Shown: positions 17,740 to 27,771 of the stretch, one piece after another
Position numbering within the stretch: position 1 is the stretch's first letter
Layout of the letters: each line of letters begins with the position of its first letter
Program-made: the position numbers and the translations under genes
The notes under the pieces: generated by a model
The model's input: the letters and a program-made list of their open reading frames with translations, nothing else
Told to the model about the DNA's origin: nothing
Database searches by the model: none
DNA from: Mesaphorura yosii
Taxonomy: Eukaryota; Arthropoda; Collembola; Poduromorpha; Tullbergiidae
Length of the DNA: 46,417 nt
Direction of reading: 5' to 3'
Assembly: GCA_009869945.1 (NCBI GenBank)
Contig: WIXG01000500.1
Coordinates: 1 to 46,417 of the forward strand

Positions 17740-20342
17740 CCAAAATGGCTACTGTACAACTAAAGAAGGGGGCTGCACAAAATGTAGCACAAGACAAGCA
17801 AAACACAATGCACAGTAAAACATAATGCCCGCTGTAAGCTGGAGGATGAATGAAAGAAATTGACTCATATTAAGTTGCATTGTGCTCTTGAATCAACAAC
17901 AAAGCGGCCTACGCTACGCGGCTATCCAAAACTTTTGAGTGCTGGAATGCGAGCAGCGAGCCGCGAACGGCGAACGGCGAAAGTAAATAAAAATAAAAAC
18001 TGGCGGCGCCTGAAAAGTTAAAGGCCACTTCAAACAAGGAGAATGAAGGCCCAGTTTGCTGGTTGGGTTTACAGCGTAGCGCAGAAAGTTGAGTGAAAGC
18101 AAAGTTATTGCAATGATTTTCTGTCGGCTTTTGTCCGTAATAACTTCATCTTAACCTCATATCTTATAACTTGGCTCAATTTGCAGGGTCTAAGCCGTCG
18201 CTCTGTGTGCACTGGATTGTATTACATGCGGGGCGTAATTACATGTGAGGAAGACAAGGCTTTGGCCTGGTTATGGTCGCCCGACAGACGACCGGCTAGC
18301 ATTGAGCATTGAGAGCAAACACATTTCATTTTTATCTTAGTAGTCTGGCGCTTCTCTTGACTGAAATTAGTGCAGACAAGCAAAGCAGCAGCCCGTCGCT
18401 TCGCATTTCGCATTGCATTTGCAGTGCAAAAAAGGACAATTTCTTTATCCAGAACCAATGCCACTGCCATTGCTAGAAACGCAAGCCAGAAAGCAGTCCA
18501 GAGATCCATTTGGTTCGAGATCGAGACGGAGCGAAAGTGGAAGAGACACGAGATGTAAAATCTGCAAAGACTTGAGTAATAATGGATGTAGTCAGCGCAT
18601 AAATCTTGAGTAAAAAGAAGGGCCTTGAGTTGACAATGAAGAAAGTCCATAATTTATTTACGTGCCCCGGCCGAGTGTGATAAAAGAACGCGTCTGTTGC
18701 TCTTTCTTGGAGGGAGCCGTGCTGTTGTTTTATCTGTACTTCGCTGCGACTGCTGTGACCCTGCCCAGCCATCGTCTCGTGTCCCGTTCGAAATCTTCTT
18801 TGGTGACGTATTCTTCAGTTTGGCAGAACTAATTAATTCCACTAAGCATGAGCGATGAGCGCATTGTGGTCAATCTCTCACCACTTCAGTTCTAGTCTAT
18901 TTTAACTTCACTCGGAAATTTAACGCCTTCACTGAGGTTTTTTTTTCTACTATTTCACTTTATCAAAATTGTATTTGTCGACGAAGCTCTTCATCGCATT
19001 CGCCGTAAAAGAAACATTCCATTATCAGAAACTCGCGCAAGTGAATACGAATACGGGCTTTTGAACTTGTGCGGATCGTTGATTGTTCGGTTCCATGAAC
19101 CTGGTCGGCATGATGACATTGACATTAACCGGTTCCTGAAATAGACACACTTTTAATTGCATTTAATCGATAGCTGTCGTATGTTGCTGTCATTTACTGT
19201 ACAATGACAAAAATAGGGATGGAAATTTTCCGATTGATTTCTGCACAGTGAAACGACAAAAGAAAAGAGTTTTAGTCTCCTTGAAAGTGAACACTGTTAA
19301 GCATTTTCTAAATATCTTAATTCTAAGGCTGCGTTCACACCACCAGCTTTAATTAAAGGTAACTGGCCTCGCTTTCAAGAGATTGATTTTCTCAGGGCAA
19401 AGTTCGCATAACGCAGTCGGAAATCTAAATACATGGCATTCTCGCTATTCTTGCGTAAATCTTATTAAGCAGTAACAAACACATCGACATTGTTTACAAT
19501 GTTCAGGTCTCCAGCACGAATATGAATTATTAAATCATGTCAGCATAAGATCATTACGTGGATTGAACGGGCTGCACGGGGCACGGGCCAAGGAGGACAT
19601 TCATCGTTCTGTAACTCGATTCATGTTTTACAAGTCTTTTGGGTGCTGGCTCATTTCCCACTGTGACGGGGCTTTGGGATTGCAATAAAGCCAAGCCAGA
19701 AGGTTAATTCATCTCATGAATTACCAACTATTCATTCGAGCCAAGCAAACTACTGGCCTGTGGCCACGGCCCTGTATCCAGTTGCAAACTATTCAGACTT
19801 CTAAAATAAAATTATACGACTGCTGCAATAATGTTAATATCGCATGACTTAACCAGCCGCCATCACGCACAGGGGTCGTGCTCAATGTTTTGTGGACTGT
19901 AAATTATTTTATAGCTGCAGCACAGCTCGTAATGTGGTACTTTGTGAACAATGTCGTCACGTCACCACACCGCAGTCAGGCGAACATCTAATCCTCGGGT
20001 TAAGAAGGTCACTCGGGGCTTGGGCTGAATAAGAAATACATTAAGCTCTTTCATCGCCTGGTATGGCTGGCGTGGGGCGCAGCTTTATTTATGATTAACT
20101 TGTTATAAATGTACCTCCCACGCTCGCACTTGGTTTAATGAAATTTGATATTTTGACGATAATAATTATGAGCATGAGTTTCATTGACGCAAAAGTGTGA
20201 AATTGGCCATTGACCGCTCTGTCGGTTATGATTTCATTAAGGAAAATGAGACTTTGCCAATAAAACCCATCATTGAATCATATTTTACTATCCCTAACAA
20301 CTGTGGCGGTTGATTGTGTCATTTACAAGTGGATTCCAAGGC

Positions 20343-20440
20343 AAATTATCCTCGGAGAAATTGTTTCGGTGAATTGTTCCCAGACAATTCTTTCCAGCAA
20401 TTTGTTCTAAGTAATTTGTTCCATGCAATTTATTCCAAAC
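20343..20440 (+). repeat. Degenerate tandem repeat, 7 units of 14 bp
   Basis: Seven successive 14-base units without spacing change (7 x 14 = 98 bases). The shared core is AATT, two variable bases, then TTC or TCC. The best units read AATTTGTTCTAAGT, AATTTGTTCCATGC and AATTTATTCCAAAC. Units have diverged by substitution but the period has held. It lies in the gene-poor interval and is not coding. Confidence 0.65.
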
Positions 20441-22269
20441 TGTGAAATTGGTCTACATTCTAAACAACTGTCCAACATCAGAAGCATTCACTGCCACTGA
20501 AAGAAAAGGAATGTTCGTACTGGAGAATTTATTTACCTGGAACGCTGGCCCATCACGTATTAGAATTCCGAGTTCCGAGATCATTCCTCATTCCATATGG
20601 GAATTAGAAAACCCGTCTGACCTGACCTGACCAGTGCCAGCCGCAGCCGTAGGCAAAGGCACGGCGCGCGAATGAGAACATGAAGTACGTTGCTGCATAG
20701 TATATGACTCAAAAAGGCTAAGAGCTTTTTCTTAATTTCGCATGGGAAGACGGGAGGAAGAAAGTGAGAATTCGATCCTAATCACAAAACCCTGGGGAAC
20801 CGAACAAGTGCTAATTCCTAACGAGTCGAGTCGATGCTGGTCCAGATCAGCGTAGTCAGAGAGGAGTGTAAATAAATTATGGGCTGGGGTTTGAGCTTGG
20901 GCAAAAGTCACGATTGATGGTACGACTTGAATTTATAACCAGGAATCTTCTAACCAGTTGACAGGCTAGCCAAAGCAAAAGCGGAGCAGAGAAGATTCAT
21001 AATTCTAAATTTCTTGTCTGCCTTCCCGCAGGCACAGCTCGTGGCCTCTTCTTACTGCTTCTAATTGCATGCCAGGCTGTCCAGGCCAGGGCTAAGAATC
21101 ATAATTTTATTAAACCTTCGGGTGCAATCTGTGTCGTATAACGTACAATCCATTCCGCAGGCAAGGCAAAGCAAGGCCAAAGGCTTCCTTTCTCTTTATG
21201 GCAAGCCATGGCTTTTATGACTTTAATCTTTTTGAAAAGATTTTGAAAGGTTGTTCTTCCCTTCCCAGCCACAGCATGTCGTTGATACTTTGCTTTGCGG
21301 TCTTGAATTTCTAACTTTCTCTCATCCCATCATCGAAACAAAATACGCAGTGTCAAAACGAGATGATAAGTTTTGCGTTTCAATGCTCAGCGAAATGAGT
21401 CAAGACATGGATTAATTTCAGTTTGAGTCTTCAACGTTGAGCCTAAACACGTGTCTTCAGCATTCTGCTTTCAGCAGATACTGCAGTTCTTGTCTTTTAG
21501 ACTAAAAAGCGCATGGAATTCAGACTTGCTGAACGTGGGCTTGGGCGCCGATATCTTTAAACAACAAATGGGCACTAATCCGAACGAAAACTGAAGGTGA
21601 AGTTTTACTCTTCCAGAGTTTCATTGTCCGAGAACTTGCAACCATTAAAAGTGACCATCTGCCTTTGATTGTTATTGCTTTTCTTCTCGTTTCATTTATT
21701 GTCTTCGACTTCGATTTCGTTGGATTGGCTGGCACTGCATGAATAAGATATTTCTATTCTGTTGGCGACTCACTTTACTATTCACCAGACCGGACAGGCT
21801 AGAGAATGAGAACGGAAAAGTAGGGCATGATAAAATTTCTGCGTCAGCGTGCCGCGTGTGCCTTGGACAAGTGACAGAGACGGACGGACGCAAACATTGA
21901 CAAACGTAGTAGTAGCAGCTCGTCTACAGCTCCTTTATATTATCTTCTTCGGAGGCTTCAGCATTTAATATTAATGAGATGTGTCGGCGTCGGCAGCGCT
22001 AGCGTTCAATGGCTTTATGGCTTCGCCATTTCCTATCTTATCAAGGACGACTTACTCAAATGCTGCGTATCCGCGTTCTGCATACCGCGTTTAATGAAAT
22101 TCTGTCATTCAATTATAGATTCTGGCTCTGGCCATAATGTAACTAGTAACCAGAGAGTTCAGTATGACAAACTTTCGACGGAAACCCCCAAACTTCGACC
22201 TTCTAATCAAGAACCAAGCCTGCATTTGATTTTTGACCCTTTGACCAGTCCAACTAAGACCAATGTGGT

Positions 22270-25200
22270 ATGAATAAGGTAAGGAAACACTTTCAAACTT
22301 TCTCTGGGCTCACCCCAAAAAGCAATTGGGTAACTTGAGTTAACATTATTATCATTTATATATCAAAGGTCCTGCCAGGCCTGTATGTTGGCAACTATCG
22401 GGACTCGAAGGACCCTGGCCAGCTGGAACGCTTCAAGATTAGTCACATCGTGGCCATTCATGACGCGGCGAGACGAATCCATCACGTAAGGGCAAAAACT
22501 TTAACCTTTAGGGCATGAGTTGTCAGGCCGCGCCGGTAAAGTGAATCCAATTCCAATCTCGGAGCCATGGACGACAAGCCACGCCACGCTTTATTCGTTA
22601 AATGTGAACAGAATTCGTAATTCAATTAAACCAAACCAAGCGTGAAAGTACACCGAGCCGGATGTTCAAGCAGAAGCACAAAGCAAAAGCATAATATGAA
22701 AAGCGAATGCACAAATGAAGTTGTTTCACAGAATTCGCAATGTAAAGCAGCCAGTCCGCATTACGTGTGAATCAAGTGTCTTAGTAATTGTTGAACCAGA
22801 ACCAAAACTTTTGTCCTACTCGCCTACTCGCCTACGCGCCTACGCGCTGTCTTGCTCGCTGCTGTGCTGTGCGTGCACGGAAAGAAGAAAGTTTGGCAAT
22901 GGCATCGGCAAAAGTGTAGGCCTCAAACTCAAACTGGAACTGGTCCACGATGCAAAACTTTTGCAATAACGTAAAATCAATAACCCTATTTTTTCATTTG
23001 TATTGTAATTCCCATGGCCAATGCCGTGCCGCATTCCAACGAGGAACGAGACGAGACACAAGACGCTGCACTGCGCTGGGGAGAAGACAGCTTAATCGGT
23101 GGCAGTGGCAGTGTCAGGCGCTTTCATGTTCACAGGATTGCAGCGAGAATGAAAAATTAGGGCGAAAGCTTTACATTCGGTCCCAAAAAGTGTTTGCGCC
23201 GGCACGACACGCGTTACGATCAATCAGAACCAGAACTTTGATGCAGCAAGCGAAATGTGAACCGAGCCGCAGTGCAGCGAAGCCACGGCGAGGCCCGTCC
23301 TATCCTGTCAAATTAATAACGGGATTGAGAACGTTCGGTTCTAATTATTAATGCATGACACTCATAATTCCGACAGCACTCGATGGGAATTGTCATTGTA
23401 CGCGAAGGGATTGGGTTTTAACGTGTCACTTTCTAAATCCACAACCTAGGCTTTATATGGTACAAAATACGCGTAGTTGCTCGCATTGTACCCGACACGA
23501 TTCGTACCTGCCACCGAATACATTAATAATACCACTACACAAATCCAGCCTAATTAATAATTTTAGAAGACACCGCGAAAATACCGAATGTACAAGGCAT
23601 TTTCGCATTTTAGGACAAGGAATACCTGTGTATAATGGCGTCCGACACACCATACCAGAATCTGTCCCAATACTTTCCAATCTGCAACGATTTCATCCAC
23701 ACGGCAAGAACGAATGGAGGCAACGTCCTCATTCACTGGTAAGTGCAAGCAGTAGTAGATCAGGCGTAAGGCGCAAGTTAACCGCTGTTTTGTATTTGCA
23801 TTTTTCGCAATACTCTCAAGTCTAGCATTGCAACTTCGAGGTACTTCGGGAAAAGTAAACTTGATCTCTTTTACTAGTCTTGCTGGAATGTCCCGGAGCG
23901 TTGCGATCGCCATTGCGTATATCATGAGCATCACCACCCTCCAGCTGAGCGAGTCACAGAAAGTGCTTCGGGGCGCCCGTCCCGTCTCCTGCCCAAACGC
24001 AGGTTTCCAGAAACAGCTGCAGGAATTCGAGGGATCCAAACTCTTTGAGGTATGTTTGCCTTTGCATTTTGTACGGTGCTGCACATTTCTGGTGCTTCTT
24101 GTCTTGAGTATTAAGCACTATCGATTTATGAAATTGTCAAATGGAATGTCAAAGTCAAAGTAATCAAACGTATTTCCAGGAGCGACGTAGGCTGTTGGAG
24201 AAGTTTCCAGGAACCACGTTCTTGGAAATTGACGAAGAACACTGTAAACGACTGCTCATGTCTTACAACAATCTGCTTCTGGCCCGAAGAGTCTGTGAAG
24301 GACGATGCGCGTCAGCTCGCTCGTGCCCGACGGGCATCTGCAGGGCAAGGTCGCTGGCGTCCACGCCCAGGTGAGACACTGATAATCACACTTCTATTGA
24401 TACATTCCTGCTTTCCTTTTCGACGAAGTCATGCATGAACGAGATGAACTCTGATCCCGCCCGAACCCTCGCCTTTGCGCCCATCCATGCTTGCTTAAGA
24501 GCAAGAATGACTAAACTTGCTGGCTTCTTGCTGAATTTTTGTTTTATTTTTCTTTAGAAATTCTCTTAGCAGACAGTCAAGCAGCTGTTCAAGTGCAAGT
24601 GTGCTCTCTCCTCCAAGGTTGAACTGGAAGAAATGCGTTACGCAAATATTTAAGACCCTGAAATCAGAACCAAAACCTAACATATAACTACGCGCTCTAA
24701 TTTTTAATTATTAATGCGAAAGCATGCTGAAGGCCGTTTGTCCTCTAGCCGCGTACCTGAGCTTAGCTGAATACCTGCCTTGGAACATTAAAACCTGCCT
24801 GCTGCAGCGAGTTCCTGGACCTTTCTAAAAGTAAAGTTATCCTTTTCGCATGCAAATTCCTTGAAATTGTGTTTAAACCTTGTGTCATTTTGTTTCAGGC
24901 ACACTCATCATCAGCCACCGCCCGAACCAGCAAGCGTGATTTCTTCACCCGCAAAAGTACTCCAGCCTTCAACCACCATTAATAATGCAATAAATTCATC
25001 ACCATTCAGAACAGTTTCATGCCCGAACACTCCATTAAAAAGCATCCGAGAGCGGGGATCCGGTTCAAATAATAGCAACAGTGCTGCTCCGTCACCGGTC
25101 CACTCTGCGAGAGGCACACCAAACGCCGGGCGTCGACGACGCCTTCCTGCAATTCATCCGCAGCCTTCACCCTCTCCTTCGTCCGTGAGACGCACCCACG

Positions 25201-26108
25201 GCGGCAGCATGAGTGCAGTCTCATCTACGGGCAACGCACACACACAACAGTCGCCACACCATCGAAGTTCTTGGGAACGGCATTATGGGTGCCTTAACGC
25301 GACGATTCTTCGTAACAGAGCACAAGACATGGTTGCAATTGCTGCGGCCGGGAGTTCAGCCTCAAACTCTGGAAGCCCGGTCCATTACGCAATTACAAGA
25401 CCCCCGCTGACTTGCTCATCGTCTTTGATAAATGCACGAACAGATTCGTTGACATCCATCGGCTCAGTCTCGTCCATCATGTCTTTACCCGCTCACACTG
25501 TGCTCATGAGCAGCGGCGCCGTCGCGTCTGTGACATCATCGCCCCATCACCACTCTCACCTGCCACGACGGAGCAATAGTCCAATGCCTGCTAGCACTTC
25601 AGCGTCCGCCTCGCCAAGCAATACAAACGCCAGCATTTTAAGCCAGCGGTACAACCAGCAGTCAATGGCAATGGTAATGCCCCCGAGCTCAATGTCCTGC
25701 CCCGGCACTCCTCGTCGGCAACCAACGGCCAGACGCCTCCCAGCATCGCCTGTCATCCTTTCGGGCGCGAAACCGACATTGGCCGTTATGGAAGACTTTG
25801 ACGAGTTTCTGACAGTCGTCGTGGAGCCAAACACGACGTCCGCGAGCAGCGCGTGGGCCGTTTCACCAAACTCATACAATAAAAGCAAGTCCAGCTCCAC
25901 TCCGGAAATCACGTCTTCACACTTTACAAGTGCAATTAGTGAACCACATCCGCACGGAGGACAGGGCAGCAACGGAGCCACTGGAGCGGGTGTTCCAGCC
26001 ACGACAATTCTCCGTGGCACAAGACAGTTGCCTGCCCCCAGCGGGATTACGAGATGGGTCATGAAAAGAAGTGCTTACCGATACACAATGGATAACGCTT
26101 ACAAATAA
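22270..26108 (+). CDS. DUSP22/DUSP15-like dual-specificity phosphatase with long tail
   Basis: Removes phosphate from Ser/Thr and Tyr; DUSP22 acts in JNK-type signalling. Six exons join in frame: 22270-22278, 22369-22485, 23614-23738, 23878-24049, 24180-24370 and 24899-26108, giving 607 residues. The domain opens VLPGLYVGNYRDSKDPGQL. The general acid is D53 (ASDTPYQN) and the catalytic loop is HCLAGMSRS with C84 and R90, followed by AYIMSI and GFQKQLQEFE. The first exon encodes only MNK; relatives start MGNGMNK with a myristoylated glycine, and human D57/C88/R94 are offset by exactly four. From about residue 145 comes a 460-residue Ser/Pro/His/Arg-rich, probably disordered tail with two SCPxTP motifs; vertebrate members end near 200-300 residues. 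The tail is tied to the domain by phase across two splice sites. A missed upstream exon could add an N-terminus. Confidence 0.85.
22816..22847 (+). repeat. Short tandem repeat, 4 units of 8 bp
   Basis: CTACTCGC occurs twice, then CTACGCGC twice. It lies in the 1.1-kb second intron of the phosphatase gene. The two variant pairs suggest stepwise duplication. Confidence 0.6.
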
Positions 26109-26257
26109 TTAGTTTAGGTGTAAATTAATATCTGAATTGGGATTGTGGCTCACATTTGTAGTAGTCACTGAAAATGACACAAATATTTGTTTTTACTTGG
26201 TTGAAGAATAGAGTAGTAGTTAAGAGAATATTCAAGAAGTAAACACTTAAGAAGGTA

Positions 26258-26263
26258 AATAAA
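26258..26263 (+). terminator. Poly(A) signal of the DUSP22/15-like gene
   Basis: AATAAA 150 bases after the phosphatase stop codon. Confidence 0.6.
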
Positions 26264-26441
26264 GAGATTACGAAATGAACAACTAACCAATTGGATTTAC
26301 ATACCTGTTCAATTATCATATATCATAAGTGGTTTTAAATCAAAAAGTTACAATGGCTTCCCAATCGCCTGTGTGGTGCTTGCAAAGCGAAATTCTTCCA
26401 GGCTCAACTACTCAACTACGTTCATATACTCTATAAATTAG

Positions 26442-26918
26442 TTACATCCGCATTATAAGCAGCATCCTTGTCCCTGCTCCTTCAATGTTGCCAAGAATCT
26501 GACTGATCTGAGCCTCCAGTTGAACACGAAGAGTTTCCAGCTCTGGCTCTTCGTCTGCGTCAGCGTCGCCGCCATCGGCTACAGTTGAGCCCTGGCTTGT
26601 GAGAAGAATTCTGGCGCACGCGCCTGCGCCTCCGAACGCTGGCGTGCACGCGAGTGAGGGCTCAGAGGTAGCCTCTTTTTCCAATGTCGGCTCCTGTGTT
26701 TCTTCTGCATCAGTTCCTACTCCAATATCCACTTTGGTCACAGCGGATTTTGTGATTTCAGCTTTGGCAGGTTCCTTCGCCTCGGGTTCGGCTTTCTCTT
26801 CGTCTTGCTGCGGCTGCGGCTGTGGCTTTTGTTTACTCTGCCATCCACACCCACATTTTTCTGAGCAATAAATCCATGCCTTCAGAATCCAAGTTTTGAC
26901 AATCACGTAAATGCACAT
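26442..26918 (-). CDS. Possible membrane-anchored acidic protein, probably 5'-incomplete
   Basis: I do not recognise this 158-residue frame. It begins with a hydrophobic, Cys-rich stretch (MCIYVIVKTWIL ... CSEKCGCGW, residues 1-27), then a long Glu/Pro/Ala/Lys-rich region (about 30-90), and near the end a short amphipathic helix (ELETLRVQLEAQISQILG, about 127-144). The frame stays open upstream to 26978, where TATAG could be a splice acceptor; the added residues (CTVVGASAGIFTASKCV) extend the hydrophobic segment into a credible transmembrane helix. An upstream exon with the true start is therefore likely, but I could not place it. No minus-strand AATAAA follows the stop. The acidic composition could be chance in GC-rich sequence, so confidence is limited. 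Confidence 0.38.
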   Translation of the reverse strand: MCIYVIVKTWILKAWIYCSEKCGCGWQSKQKPQPQPQQDEEKAEPEAKEPAKAEITKSAVTKVDIGVGTDAEETQEPTLEKEATSEPSLACTPAFGGAGACARILLTSQGSTVADGGDADADEEPELETLRVQLEAQISQILGNIEGAGTRMLLIMRM

Positions 26919-26978
26919 GACACATTTTGAGGCTGTAAAGATTCCAGCACTTGCACCAACTACAGTGCAATCTAATTT

Positions 26979-27709
26979 CTATACTGAAGCCTGCCAGAAA
27001 CGTGAAGCCACAATGGCACGAGCGATAACCGGCATCATTAGGCATTAGCATTAGGGTTGGGCTGGGCAGGATTGAGCACGAGCCGAGCAAGCAGCTCAAG
27101 CCTCAATCACACGCAATGCAATCAAACCACATTACATCATTAAATCGTTAGTCAAACCAGAACAGACTTATTGAGACACTGCCAATGTCCGATTCGAGAA
27201 ATTAGGGCAGTGAGACTCAATACAAGACTAATTCTGTGTCTAATTCTAATTCTAACTTGCATATTCATTTTCCAAACGGTGCCACACACTTTGAAAATAT
27301 GTAAGGGCTTGAAAGAAACTTGGATCGTGATTCGCGACTAGGAAATGACTGGATAAATCAGCCACACGAGCGTATCATTATTTATGAGTCCCACTCGACT
27401 GCTGCCTGCTCACTCGCCAGTGATTCGATACGAGGAGTGCTGACAATCGCAACGACAGCAACCACAATCACAATCCACAACCCGCAAGCGCAGCCAAATA
27501 TTTTAAGGTACAGTGACGTAATCAAAAAATGGAGTTCGAACTGCCATCAGTCCTAAAGGGCAAAATAATCGCTTGCTCGCGCGAAGTGACTAATTGCTGC
27601 CGTAATCAGCATGCTATTTATTGTGCGTGCTATGATCGGGCTGTTCGTATGTCTTTCCTGTACTGCTCACCTTTAATCACGCCGAACACGACTAATACGA
27701 AATGGGGAA
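26979..27709. other. Intergenic or unplaced upstream exons
   Basis: Between the acidic frame and the subtilase 3' end I see no supportable gene. It may contain the missing 5' exon of the acidic protein on the minus strand. A CRE-like TGACGTAA sits at 27514-27521 with no identified target. Confidence 0.35.
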
Positions 27710-27754
27710 TTTATTTCACGTAGGATTAAGATAATTAAGATTACTGCACGGCGA

Positions 27755-27760
27755 TTTATT
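27755..27760 (-). terminator. Poly(A) signal of the subtilase gene
   Basis: Minus-strand AATAAA only 11 bases past the subtilase stop codon; a second one lies at 27710-27715. The near copy would make an unusually short 3' UTR. Confidence 0.55.
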
Positions 27761-27771
27761 GGACTATTGGA

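Larger units (their letters stand above)
12287..22269. other. Long gene-poor interval, about 10 kb
   Basis: No open frame in this stretch makes a recognisable domain, and none chains with neighbours through plausible splice sites. The longest frames (13584-13931 and 16830-17246 on plus, 14711-15145 on minus) look random in composition. The interval contains a diverged duplicated element (15.3 and 17.3 kb), a 14-bp periodic tract (20.34 kb) and a small inverted repeat (14.14 kb), listed separately. It may hold long-range regulatory DNA or untranslated exons of the downstream phosphatase. Very short coding exons could have been missed. Confidence 0.4.

Noticed and set aside
23563..24084. 173-codon frame on minus
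   Set aside because: Antisense shadow of phosphatase exons 3 and 4, which carry the catalytic motifs on plus.
27514..27521. TGACGTAA, CRE-like site
   Set aside because: A single 8-mer is expected by chance and no start site is known nearby.
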